From the NCBI RefSeq assembly GCF_001613225.1, contig NZ_BDBY01000184.1, forward strand, positions 1-59,816: 59,816 nt of DNA, in the 5' to 3' direction. This DNA is from Nocardia pseudovaccinii NBRC 100343. GTDB lineage: Bacteria > Actinomycetota > Actinomycetes > Mycobacteriales > Mycobacteriaceae. The notes beneath the pieces are model-generated. The model worked only from the letters and a program-made list of their open reading frames with translations. It had not been told where the DNA came from and searched no databases. How positions within the stretch are numbered: position 1 is the stretch's first letter; the number at the start of each line of letters is the position of its first letter. Positions 17,399 through 25,388 of the stretch are shown here, one piece after another. The translations under genes were made by a program, and so were the position numbers.

Positions 17399-18082
17399 GT
17401 GCTCAGCTTCTTCGGCCGCGAGACGTTCTCCAAAGCGACTGCGCCGCTGGGCAGAGCGCTCGTCAGTACCGGACTCACCCCCGACGCGGTGACGGTGATC
17501 GGCACCGTCGCCTCGATCGCGGCCGCGGTCACCTTGTTCCCCAGCGGACATCTGTTCTGGGGAACCATGGTGATCTGGCTGTTCGTCATGTTCGACATGC
17601 TCGACGGCGCCATGGCGAGAGCGCGCGGCGGCGGCACGAAATATGGTGCGGTGCTCGATGCCACGTGCGACCGCGTCGCCGACGGCGCCATTTTCGCCGG
17701 GTTGGCCTGGTGGGCGGTGTATCACGAGAACAGTAGGCCGCTGTTCTTCGCGACCCTGGTGGTTCTGATCACCTCCCAGGTGATTTCGTACGCGAAGGCG
17801 CGCGCCGAGGCCAGTGGCCTGTCGGCGGACGGTGGACTCATCGAGCGGCCGGATCGGCTGATCATTGTGTTGGTCGGCGCCGGATTGACCGGTATCGGCG
17901 GGTATTGGGGGATCGAATGGCTGACCTGGGCCGTGCACGTAGCGATGTGGGTTCTGGCGGTGTTGAGCATTATCACGGTGTTCCAGCGGGTGCTGGCGGT
18001 CCGGAATTCGCCGGGAGCGCGGGACGTGATTCCGCCCGCGCCGCCGCAGAATCCCGCGGACGCGACGGAGTTGCCCTCGTGA
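17399..18082 (+). CDS. pgsA: Phosphatidylinositol phosphate synthase
   Basis: The 227-aa membrane enzyme has the CDP-alcohol phosphotransferase signature D-x2-D-G-x2-A-R-x8-G-x3-D-x3-D (DMLDGAMARARGGGTKYGAVLDATCDR, about residues 62-88) and about six membrane helices. In mycolata this locus encodes the enzyme joining CDP-diacylglycerol to inositol 1-phosphate, the first step of PIM, LM and LAM lipids. GTG 17399 overlaps the stop region of the HIT gene. The following patA and pimA genes use its product, so the order reflects the pathway. Confidence 0.92.
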   Translation: MLSFFGRETFSKATAPLGRALVSTGLTPDAVTVIGTVASIAAAVTLFPSGHLFWGTMVIWLFVMFDMLDGAMARARGGGTKYGAVLDATCDRVADGAIFAGLAWWAVYHENSRPLFFATLVVLITSQVISYAKARAEASGLSADGGLIERPDRLIIVLVGAGLTGIGGYWGIEWLTWAVHVAMWVLAVLSIITVFQRVLAVRNSPGARDVIPPAPPQNPADATELPS

Positions 18083-18155
18083 CCGAGCGAAGCGAGGGAA
18101 CCATGTGCCAGCGTGCGGAACGCACGACGGAGCCGAGCGCCAGCGAGGCGCAGTC
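18083..18155. repeat. Short GAGCGAAGCGAG-type intergenic motif
   Basis: The pgsA-patA gap contains CCGAGCGAAGCGAGGG followed by an imperfect echo (GCCGAGCGCCAGCGAGGCGC). Such self-complementary motifs recur between genes in many actinobacterial genomes as I know them. Only this one is seen in the window, so the repeat status rests on general knowledge. Confidence 0.3.
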
Positions 18156-19154
18156 GTGAGTTCCCAGTCCGAAGCCGTCGGCTCACGGATCAAGTCCGGA
18201 CTGACGGATTGGGCCTATGCGGCGGGTTGGCGGGTTGTGCGTGCGCTGCCCGAATCGACGGCGCGGCGGGCCTTCGATTGGGGCGGTAATCGGGTCGCGG
18301 ACAAGGCGAATCGCGCCTTCCGTGCCGGTGGCGAACCGAATCAGTTGCGGCGCAATCTCGCTCGCGTGCTCGGTGTGACTCCGGCCGAGGTCCCCGACGA
18401 ACTGATCCGCGCGAGCATGCGTTCCTACGCCCGCTACTGGCGCGAAGCCTTCCGACTGCCGACGATGGATCACTCGGCACTGACCGGATCGCTCGTGGAG
18501 GGCGTGGAGAATCTGGACGCCGCCCTGGCGCGGGGACGCGGTGTGGTGCTTGCGCTGCCGCACTCCGGGAACTGGGATGCGGCCGGAGTCTGGTTGGTCG
18601 GCCACAGCGGCACGTTGGCGACCGTCGCCGAACGGTTGAAGCCGGAATCGCTGTTCGAGCGGTTCGTCGCCTACCGGGAGAGCCTGGGTTTCGAGGTATT
18701 CCCGCTGACCGGTGGTGAGCAGCCGCCGTTCACCGCGCTGGCCGCCCGCCTGCGCGCGAACAACGTCGTATGCCTGATGGGCGAGCGGGATCTGACCGGT
18801 AAAGGTGTCCCGGTGACCATGTACGGCGAGCGCACCTGGCTGCCCGCGGGGGCGGCGAAGCTGGCCATCGAGACCGGTGCGGCGCTTATTCCGGTGCACG
18901 TCTGGTTCACCGTAGCTGCCGATGGACGCGAGGGCTGGGGGATGAAGACAGAAGCGCCGCTGGATGTTTCGGACGGTGTCGCGGCGGTCACCCAGGCGCT
19001 GGCCGACCGGTTCGCGGCCAATATCGCCGAGCATCCCGCCGATTGGCATATGTTGCAGCCACAATGGGAGCAGGACCTTTCGGCGGAGCGGCGAGCCAGG
19101 ATCGCCGCGGCGCAGGCCGGGTTGGACAGCGCCAAAGGGGAGAAGACACCATGA
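18156..19154 (+). CDS. patA: Phosphatidylinositol mannoside acyltransferase
   Basis: The 332-aa protein belongs to the LpxL/HtrB-type acyltransferases, with the catalytic HxxxxD motif in LPHSGNWDAAG (about residue 130) and the later stretch LMGERDLTGKGVPVTMYGERTWLPAGAAKLA. PatA transfers palmitoyl from acyl-CoA to the mannose of PIM at the inner face of the plasma membrane. GTG 18156 is chosen because the upstream in-frame extension is part of the repeat-like intergenic sequence. It overlaps pimA by 4 bp (ATGA), indicating translational coupling. Confidence 0.92.
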   Translation: MSSQSEAVGSRIKSGLTDWAYAAGWRVVRALPESTARRAFDWGGNRVADKANRAFRAGGEPNQLRRNLARVLGVTPAEVPDELIRASMRSYARYWREAFRLPTMDHSALTGSLVEGVENLDAALARGRGVVLALPHSGNWDAAGVWLVGHSGTLATVAERLKPESLFERFVAYRESLGFEVFPLTGGEQPPFTALAARLRANNVVCLMGERDLTGKGVPVTMYGERTWLPAGAAKLAIETGAALIPVHVWFTVAADGREGWGMKTEAPLDVSDGVAAVTQALADRFAANIAEHPADWHMLQPQWEQDLSAERRARIAAAQAGLDSAKGEKTP

Positions 19155-20275
19155 AAATCGGCATGGTCTGCCCCTATTCGTTCGATGTCCCCGGTGGTGT
19201 GCAGGCCCATGTCGTGGAGTTGGCGCGGGTATTCATCGAACGCGGCCACAAGGTGAGCGTGCTCGCGCCCGCATCGGAGGACACGCCGCTGCCGGATTTC
19301 GTGGTTTCGGCCGGTCGCGCGGTGGCGATTCCGTACAACGGTTCGGTCGCCCGGTTGTCCTTCGGTCCCATGGCCTACACCAGGATTCGGCGCTGGATCG
19401 ACGGCAACGATTTCGATGTGCTGCACATCCACGAACCGAATGCGCCGAGCCTGTCCATGCTCGCGCTGAAGATCGCCGAGGGGCCGATCGTGGCCACCTT
19501 CCACACCTCGACCACGAAATCGTTGGTGCTGAGCACCTTTCAGGGTGTGCTGCGGCCCTATCACGAGAAGATCAGCGGCCGGATCGCGGTCTCCGAGCTG
19601 GCCCGGCGCTGGCAGGTGGAGGCGCTCGGTTCGGACGCGGTCGAGATTCCCAACGGCGTCGCCGTGCCCGCCTTTGCGCGAGCCCCGATGCTGCCCGGAT
19701 ATCCGCGCGCGGGCCGAACGGTGCTGTTCCTCGGTCGCTACGACGAACCGCGCAAGGGGATGGAAGTCCTGCTCGGCGCGCTGCCCGAATTGGTGCGCAG
19801 ACATCCCGATGTCGAGATCCTCATCGTCGGGCGCGGTGACGAGGAGCGGCTGCGCCGCGAGGCCGGGCCGCTCGCCCGGCATCTGCGTTTCCTCGGTCAG
19901 GTGTCGGACGAGGAGAAGGCCTCGGCGATGCGCAGCGCGGACGTGTACGTCGCGCCGAATCTCGGTGGGGAGAGCTTCGGCATCATCCTGATCGAGGCGA
20001 TGGCGGCCGGAACCGCCGTGGTGGCAAGCGAATTGGACGCCTTCCGTCGGGTATTGCGCGATGGCACGGCGGGAATGCTCGTCCCGGTGGGTGATTCGGT
20101 TCGACTCGCCGCGGCGCTGGACACCCTGCTCACCGACGATGTGCGCCGCGAAGCCCTGATCCACACCGCCGATCAGGTGGTCGGCGAATACGACTGGCCG
20201 GTGGTCGCCGAACAGATCCTGCGCGTCTACGAAACCGTCACGGTGGGGGATACGCGCGTGCGGGCCGCTGGATGA
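19151..20275 (+). CDS. pimA: Phosphatidylinositol alpha-mannosyltransferase
   Basis: GT4-family GT-B glycosyltransferase of 374 aa that adds the first mannose from GDP-mannose to phosphatidylinositol. Visible signatures are N-terminal PGGVQAHVVELA (acceptor-side Rossmann fold), the linker RTVLFLGRYDEPRKGMEVLL, and GESFGIILIEAMAAGTAVVAS with the nucleotide-sugar-binding glutamate (about residue 280). The ATG overlaps the patA stop. Together with pgsA and patA it makes PIM1/Ac1PIM, the base of lipoglycans. Confidence 0.94.
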   Translation: MKIGMVCPYSFDVPGGVQAHVVELARVFIERGHKVSVLAPASEDTPLPDFVVSAGRAVAIPYNGSVARLSFGPMAYTRIRRWIDGNDFDVLHIHEPNAPSLSMLALKIAEGPIVATFHTSTTKSLVLSTFQGVLRPYHEKISGRIAVSELARRWQVEALGSDAVEIPNGVAVPAFARAPMLPGYPRAGRTVLFLGRYDEPRKGMEVLLGALPELVRRHPDVEILIVGRGDEERLRREAGPLARHLRFLGQVSDEEKASAMRSADVYVAPNLGGESFGIILIEAMAAGTAVVASELDAFRRVLRDGTAGMLVPVGDSVRLAAALDTLLTDDVRREALIHTADQVVGEYDWPVVAEQILRVYETVTVGDTRVRAAG

Positions 20276-20300
20276 TCGATAGCACGGTGAGGGCTGCTGG

Positions 20301-21347
20301 ATGATTACGTTCTCCGCCACGACGGTTCTCGTACTCGCGCTCATCGCCGCGGTGGTCGTCGCGATCGGTCTGTGGGCGGCCTCGACGGCGAACCGGCTCG
20401 ACCGGTTGCACGTGCGGTCGGATCAGTCCTGGCAGGCCCTCGACGGTGCGTTGGCACGACGGGCGGTGGTGGCCAGATCGGTTGCCGTGGCCATCGCGGG
20501 CCCGACTGCCGATGCCGCGCTGGGCGAGCAGGCCAAACAGCTCACCACACTCGCCGATCGGGCCGAGCGGGCGGGCCGCGCCGACCGTGAAACCATCGAA
20601 AATCAGCTCTCCGCAGCGCTTTCCGCGATCGATATCGCCAAGTTGCGCCCACAGCAGGTCGCCGAACTCGCCGATGCCGAGGCTCGAGTGCTGATCGCGC
20701 GTCGCTTCCACAACGACGCGGTGCGCGACACCCTCGCTCTGCGCACTCGTCGCCCGGTCCGCATCCTGCACCTGGGCGGTACCGCGCCGCTACCGACATA
20801 TTTCGAGATCAGCGAACGCGCCACCCCGGCCGCGTCGACCGGCCTGGCTGTCGATACGGTCCGCACCTCGGCGCGCGTGGTGCTACTCGACGAGCAGGAC
20901 CGCGTGCTGCTCATGCGCGGCAACGACCCCAAGACCCCCGACGTCTCCTTCTGGTTCACCATCGGTGGCGGTGTGGAACCCGGGGAGACCCTGCGCAGTG
21001 CGGCGGTGCGCGAGCTCTGGGAGGAGACGGGGCACACCGCGGATCCGACCGCGCTGCGCGGTCCCATCTGGCGGCGGGTCGCGGTATTCCCGTTCGACGG
21101 TGAACTCATCCGGGCCGAGGAGCTGTTCTTCGCCCTGCGTGTCGCGGCCTTCGACCCCGAGCCGGGCAATCTCACCGCGGTCGAGCGACGCAGCATCACC
21201 GGCAACAAGTGGTGCACCGGGTCGGATATCGTCAGCCTGGACCACACCGGCGAGACCGTTTACCCCTACCACCTGGACCAACTGCTTCCCGAAGCTGCCA
21301 AAGCCGCGTCGGGTGATTCCGATCCCGAGGTGCGGTCTATCCGGTGA
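20301..21347 (+). CDS. NUDIX hydrolase with N-terminal membrane helix
   Basis: The 348-aa protein has one N-terminal hydrophobic helix (FSATTVLVLALIAAVVVAIGLWAA), a helical region (about 30-150), and a C-terminal NUDIX domain (about 190-330). The complete NUDIX box, GGGVEPGETLRSAAVRELWEETG, has all catalytic glutamates. The architecture and position match M. tuberculosis Rv2609c in the PIM operon. The substrate is unknown; because of the neighbours a nucleotide sugar or CDP-alcohol has been a natural guess. The start lies 25 bp after pimA. Confidence 0.85.
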   Translation: MITFSATTVLVLALIAAVVVAIGLWAASTANRLDRLHVRSDQSWQALDGALARRAVVARSVAVAIAGPTADAALGEQAKQLTTLADRAERAGRADRETIENQLSAALSAIDIAKLRPQQVAELADAEARVLIARRFHNDAVRDTLALRTRRPVRILHLGGTAPLPTYFEISERATPAASTGLAVDTVRTSARVVLLDEQDRVLLMRGNDPKTPDVSFWFTIGGGVEPGETLRSAAVRELWEETGHTADPTALRGPIWRRVAVFPFDGELIRAEELFFALRVAAFDPEPGNLTAVERRSITGNKWCTGSDIVSLDHTGETVYPYHLDQLLPEAAKAASGDSDPEVRSIR

Positions 21348-21451
21348 TCGGGGCTGCCCTGAGCGCGAACAGCGTGCGCGCCTGGATCTTTCGGCTGTGA
21401 TGTGTTTCACGATCGTGATAGCGTCGCGACTGGATTCGTGCCGCCTGGGTA

Positions 21452-21631
21452 GTGCTGGTGGGGGAGCGCTACCGGGAGTTCTGGTGGTACTTCCACTGCA
21501 GTGAGATGGTCCGTTGGCGTGTGGAAGGTAAGCAGTACATGTCCTACCTGTTGTTCGATTTCCTATTGCCGTTGTTGGGTTCCGATGCCGCGGGGTATTG
21601 GGCTCAGTTACTGGTGGTCGGCCCGCTGTAG
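21452..21631 (+). CDS. Small aromatic-rich ORF (59 aa), unrecognised
   Basis: A GTG-initiated frame runs from VLVGERYREFWWYF to a TAG at 21629. It has a strongly aromatic first half (FWWYFHCSEMVRW) and a hydrophobic second half (YLLFDFLLPLLG, YWAQLLVVGPL). This composition is unlike the arginine/proline-rich chance frames elsewhere in the window and could be a small membrane protein or the remnant of a larger gene. No good ribosome-binding site is seen, and codon bias is weaker than in neighbours. GTG 21458 is an alternative start. Confidence 0.35.
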   Translation: MLVGERYREFWWYFHCSEMVRWRVEGKQYMSYLLFDFLLPLLGSDAAGYWAQLLVVGPL

Positions 21632-21646
21632 GTCCTATCGGGTGTT

Positions 21647-21682
21647 CGTCGGGGCGGGGCAAGACTTGCGTCGGCCCCGACG
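21647..21682. terminator. Stem-loop before pdxS
   Basis: CGTCGGGGC pairs perfectly with GCCCCGACG across an 18-base loop, with no T-tail. It would end transcription from the pimA-NUDIX side before the pdxS promoter. Confidence 0.4.
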
Positions 21683-21849
21683 GATCCGTGTCAGGACCGG
21701 TCCAGTGGTTGCGGACCGGACGCGGACCCGCTGGTCGGGGCAAGGCCAGTGGTGTGCAACTGGCTATCAAGTGGCCTGATCGGCCCGCCTAGAATCGGTG
21801 GCGTTAGTTCCAAGCGACCCGATTGGCGCACATGACTCAGGAGTTTGCC

Positions 21850-22752
21850 GTGACCACGCCCGAGACCACCAACACCATCGGCACCGCCCGCGTGAAGCGC
21901 GGGATGGCCGAGATGCTCAAGGGCGGGGTGATCATGGATGTCGTCACCCCAGAGCAGGCCAAGATCGCCGAGGACGCCGGCGCGGTCGCGGTGATGGCCC
22001 TGGAGCGTGTTCCGGCCGATATCCGCGCACAGGGCGGCGTCTCCCGGATGAGCGATCCGGACATGATCGACGGCATCATCTCCGCCGTCTCGATTCCGGT
22101 CATGGCCAAGGCGCGTATCGGCCACTTCGTGGAGGCGCAGATCCTGCAGAGCCTCGGCGTCGACTACATCGACGAATCCGAGGTGCTGACCCCCGCGGAC
22201 TACGCCAACCACATCGACAAGTGGAACTTCACCGTGCCGTTCGTGTGCGGCGCCACCAACCTGGGCGAGGCGCTGCGCCGGATCACCGAGGGTGCGGCCA
22301 TGATTCGCTCCAAGGGCGAGGCGGGCACCGGTGACGTCTCCAATGCCACCACCCACATGCGCAAGATCCGCGCCGAGATTCGCAAGCTGTCGTCGCTGCC
22401 CGAGGACGAGCTGTTCGTCGCCGCCAAGGAGTTGCAGGCGCCGTACGAGCTGGTGCGCGAGGTCGCGCAGACCGGCAAGCTGCCGGTCGTGCTGTTCACC
22501 GCGGGCGGTATCGCCACCCCCGCCGACGCCGCGATGATGATGCAGCTCGGCGCCGAGGGTGTCTTCGTCGGTTCGGGCATCTTCAAGTCCGGCAATCCGG
22601 CGGAGCGCGCCGCCGCCATCGTCAAGGCGACCACGTTCTACGACGACCCGGATGTGCTCGCCAAGGTTTCGCGCGGTCTGGGCGAGGCCATGGTCGGCAT
22701 CAATGTCGAGGAGCTGCCGGTCGATCACCGGCTGGCCGAGCGCGGTTGGTGA
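21850..22752 (+). CDS. pdxS: Pyridoxal 5'-phosphate synthase, lyase subunit
   Basis: TIM-barrel subunit (300 aa) of the ribose-5-phosphate-dependent PLP synthase. It combines ribose 5-phosphate, glyceraldehyde 3-phosphate and ammonia supplied by PdxT. Family signatures are GGVIMDVVTPEQAKIAEDAG, the catalytic lysine region MAKARIGHFVEAQIL, and AGGIATPADAAMMMQLGAEGVFVGSGIF. GTG 21850 is preferred because AGGAG lies 6 bases upstream; ATG 21832 would add six residues. A TAGAAT hexamer at 21790-21795 is a good -10 candidate. The partner pdxT is 4.5 kb downstream. Confidence 0.97.
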   Translation: MTTPETTNTIGTARVKRGMAEMLKGGVIMDVVTPEQAKIAEDAGAVAVMALERVPADIRAQGGVSRMSDPDMIDGIISAVSIPVMAKARIGHFVEAQILQSLGVDYIDESEVLTPADYANHIDKWNFTVPFVCGATNLGEALRRITEGAAMIRSKGEAGTGDVSNATTHMRKIRAEIRKLSSLPEDELFVAAKELQAPYELVREVAQTGKLPVVLFTAGGIATPADAAMMMQLGAEGVFVGSGIFKSGNPAERAAAIVKATTFYDDPDVLAKVSRGLGEAMVGINVEELPVDHRLAERGW

Positions 22753-22974
22753 TTCGGCACTACCGCTGAATCGAGTCGACGCCCGCGGCACCGGGATTGC
22801 TTGATCCACTGCCGTGGGCGTTGCGCGTCCTGGGCGATTGGTGGAGAAGCTGTCGCGGCCCTCATGGTTGTCTTATACCTGCCACAGAGTTGGTGGCTAG
22901 CTTCGGAATTCGGTGCGCGTCGGCGGCCGCGCGGGCAATTAGCGCGGCACCGTCGGGGTCACGGACCTGTCCGA

Positions 22975-23487
22975 ATGGCAAAGGATGATCAGTTGAAGCT
23001 TCGTAAGACCGGACGTGTCGCGATCGCGGGTCTGGCCGCCGTGGCCGCCCTCAGCCTGTCGGCGTGTGGCAGCGACGACTCGAAGACCGCGACCACACCG
23101 ACCAAGACCTCGACCAGCGTCACGAAGTCGAATGCGAACCTCCCGCCGACCCCGAGCGTCGCCGACCTCAACGCTCAATTGCTCCGCGCGCTGGACCCGT
23201 CGGTGCCGAGTTCGGAGAAGCTGGACCTGGTACAAGGCGCGCAGGCGGATCCGGAACTGCCGAACCGTCTGGCGCAGGCATATCAGCAAGCGGGCGCCAG
23301 GTCCGAGGTCACGGAGGTCAGTGCCTTCGGTGACGCACTCGATGCCAAGGCGAAGTTCACCATCAACGGCCAGGAGAACATCGTCGATGTGCCCTTCGTC
23401 GCCGAGGACGGCAAGTGGAAGGTCGAAAAGAGTTGGGCCTGCACTATGTTGACCAATCTCGGTCAGCAGTCCACGGCCTGCGGCTAA
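22975..23487 (+). CDS. Secreted lipoprotein of the low-molecular-weight antigen MTB12 type
   Basis: The 170-aa precursor has a signal peptide (VAIAGLAAVAALSLSACGS) ending in a lipobox, so the mature protein is lipid-anchored on the outer face of the membrane. A Thr/Ser-rich linker follows, then a compact alpha/beta domain (PPTPSVADLNAQLLRALDPS to GKWKVEKSWACTML) resembling MTB12/CFP-2-type antigens. ATG 22975 is used; TTG 22993, which has AAGGA 8 bases upstream, is a credible alternative and gives a more standard signal peptide. The function of the family is unknown. Confidence 0.75.
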   Translation: MAKDDQLKLRKTGRVAIAGLAAVAALSLSACGSDDSKTATTPTKTSTSVTKSNANLPPTPSVADLNAQLLRALDPSVPSSEKLDLVQGAQADPELPNRLAQAYQQAGARSEVTEVSAFGDALDAKAKFTINGQENIVDVPFVAEDGKWKVEKSWACTMLTNLGQQSTACG

Positions 23488-23533
23488 TCCCTGATCCCGG
23501 CCGTGGTGGGTTCGGCTGGAGGAGTGGGCGATT

Positions 23534-23565
23534 CGAGGCGGCGAGCATTTGTGCTCGCCGCCTCG
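23534..23565 (+). terminator. Perfect stem-loop after the lipoprotein gene
   Basis: A 14-bp perfect stem (CGAGGCGGCGAGCA / TGCTCGCCGCCTCG) around a TTTG loop, 47 bases past the stop codon. No T-tail, in line with actinobacterial terminators. Confidence 0.8.
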
Positions 23566-23619
23566 CTGCGTCTCACATCGCGAATAGTCGGCACCTTTCC
23601 TAGGGATTCGCGTCCGGTG

Positions 23620-23760
23620 TGGGCTGCCGTACGGATCTCGAGAAGTAGATGTGGCTAACTAGGCAACCATATGCATAGTGATACGCGGATATGCGCATTC
23701 AAATATATTTTTTTCACCTTAGCAGCCTAGCGTGGAACTGTCTGTCTTCCAACAAAATTG
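23620..23760. other. AT-rich intergenic island
   Basis: The 23488-23796 gap carries, besides the terminator, about 100 bp far richer in A/T than the rest of the window. It includes ATATATTTTTTT and two ATATGC-type half-palindromes (CATATGCATA and GATATGCGCAT). No gene fits. It lies past the 3' ends of the two flanking convergent genes, so a promoter is not required here. It may be a bent or nucleoid-protein-bound segment (Lsr2 prefers such DNA). Confidence 0.4.
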
Positions 23761-23796
23761 CAAAAGAGGGGGCCGGTGTTTTCGGACGGGGTAAGC

Positions 23797-24423
23797 CTAC
23801 CGACGAGCGGTGTCGTCTACGCGGAGCGCCGGACGATCGGGGTGATCCCAGCGGATGAAAAAGGTTGGGGCGCTGGAATTGTCGCGGTCGTGGCGGAGCA
23901 GGGCCGGGATGGTCCATTGGTCGTCGGGTGGCGTACGGCGGTGCAGGGCAGCTTCGGACATGTCGAGGTGGACGGTCAGATCGAAGTCGAGACCGCGGCC
24001 CAACAGCATGGGACCGGCGACGAGCAAAACCGTGCCGGGGGCGGCGGTGCGGATGGGGGAGCGGGCCGAGCGGTCGCGGTCCTCGTCCCAGAGCGCGGGG
24101 AGCCAGCGGGCGTCGTGGCGTAGCGCCCGGATGACTTCACGGTCGAGTGCGGCGTAGTCGAACCAGGCGGTGCGATAAGACACTTCGTCGGTGCGCCCGA
24201 ATTCCATGCGGAGCGATGCCGGGCGGATGTAATCGTGCAGTGCGACGACCTCGGCGGCGCGTCCGGTGTCACGCAGTGCAGTGGCGACTCGGTCGGCGAT
24301 CGCCACGGGTTCGGCCGCGTCGGCTCCGTCGACGGCGGTCAGCATCCGCCCGTCGAGCTCGAGGACGCGGTTGGTGATGAGTTCGACGAGGCCGTCCCGG
24401 GTGATCGGATCGAAACGCGGCAC
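23797..24423 (-). CDS. Uridine kinase-like protein with a lost P-loop
   Basis: The 208-aa protein follows the layout of small actinobacterial uridine kinase-like P-loop proteins: an N-terminal RDGLVELITNRVLE helix, a strand TAVDG, later RTAWFDYAALDREVIRAL and a C-terminal strand-rich part with DHPDRPAL. The Walker A position, expected to read G-x4-GK(S/T), is ADAAEPVAIAD and lacks Gly-Lys-Ser/Thr, so ATP binding is doubtful. The GTG start has GGAGCG just upstream. It is divergent from tesB. Confidence 0.6.
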   Translation of the reverse strand: MPRFDPITRDGLVELITNRVLELDGRMLTAVDGADAAEPVAIADRVATALRDTGRAAEVVALHDYIRPASLRMEFGRTDEVSYRTAWFDYAALDREVIRALRHDARWLPALWDEDRDRSARSPIRTAAPGTVLLVAGPMLLGRGLDFDLTVHLDMSEAALHRRTPPDDQWTIPALLRHDRDNSSAPTFFIRWDHPDRPALRVDDTARR

Positions 24424-24533
24424 CGCTCCATTCCATCAAACTGTGCCGCGGACCCCGGTTCTGGGCGGCGGACGTGGCCATTGCTCAGAGGTCGCCGAGA
24501 AGTCGCGGCGGCGCTCGGGATAATCTCGCCCTC

Positions 24534-25355
24534 ATGGCGACAATCGAAGAGGCGCTGGAGATCGAGCGGCTCGAGCAGAACATCTTCCGTGGCGCGTCCA
24601 CCAAGACCCAGCTCGTGCGCACATTCGGCGGACAGGTTGCCGGCCAGGCGCTGGTTTCGGCGGTGCGGACGGTGGAGCCGCGGTTCCAGGTGCATTCGCT
24701 GCACGGGTACTTCCTGCGGCCGGGAAATCCAGAAGAGCGGACCGTGTACCTCGTCGAGCGGATTCGCGACGGCCGGTCGTTCTGCACCCGCCGGGTGACC
24801 GGCGTGCAGGACGGTGCGGCGATATTCACCATGTCGGCGTCGTTCCACGTCGGAGACTCGGGTCCGGAACATCAGGACGAGATGCCGTCGGTGCAGGGTC
24901 CGGATGAGCTGCCCGACGCCAGCACCACGATGAGCCCCGAGCGGCTGTGGGCCATGCGCGAATGGGAGCACTGGGATATCCGCACCGTGCCGCAGGATGT
25001 GGTGACCCGCCGCGACGGCGTGGTCTCCCCGCAGCAGGTGTGGTTCCGTTACCGGCATCCGCTGCCCGACGACCCGGTTGTGCACGTCTGCACCCTCGCC
25101 TACATGAGCGACATGACCCTGCTCGGTTCCTCGAAGGTCACCCACCCCGAGGAGCCGACGCAGAACGCCTCGCTCGATCACGCCATGTGGTTCCTGCGCC
25201 CGTTCCGTGCCGACGAGTGGCTGCTCTACGACCAGTCCTCTCCGTCTGCGGGTTTCGGTCGTGCACTGACCGGCGGCAAGATTTTCAACCGCGAAGGCGA
25301 GTTGGTTGCGGCGGTTGTGCAAGAGGGCCTGATTCGCACTTTGCGCGGGGAGTGA
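24534..25355 (+). CDS. tesB: Acyl-CoA thioesterase II
   Basis: Double-hotdog thioesterase of 273 aa that hydrolyses fatty acyl-CoA in the cytoplasm. Both hotdog repeats are visible: FGGQVAGQALVSAVRTVEP with VHSLHGYFLRPG (about 35-75), and ASLDHAMWFLRPFRADEWLLYDQSSPSA (about 215-245). The second repeat carries the conserved Asp of the Asp-Gln-Thr/Ser site. ATG 24534 matches the family N-terminus. The locus corresponds to M. tuberculosis tesB2 (Rv2605c), between pdxS and pdxT. Confidence 0.93.
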   Translation: MATIEEALEIERLEQNIFRGASTKTQLVRTFGGQVAGQALVSAVRTVEPRFQVHSLHGYFLRPGNPEERTVYLVERIRDGRSFCTRRVTGVQDGAAIFTMSASFHVGDSGPEHQDEMPSVQGPDELPDASTTMSPERLWAMREWEHWDIRTVPQDVVTRRDGVVSPQQVWFRYRHPLPDDPVVHVCTLAYMSDMTLLGSSKVTHPEEPTQNASLDHAMWFLRPFRADEWLLYDQSSPSAGFGRALTGGKIFNREGELVAAVVQEGLIRTLRGE

Positions 25356-25388
25356 GCGACCCGAACGCCCACTCGAGCCTCGTCGGGC

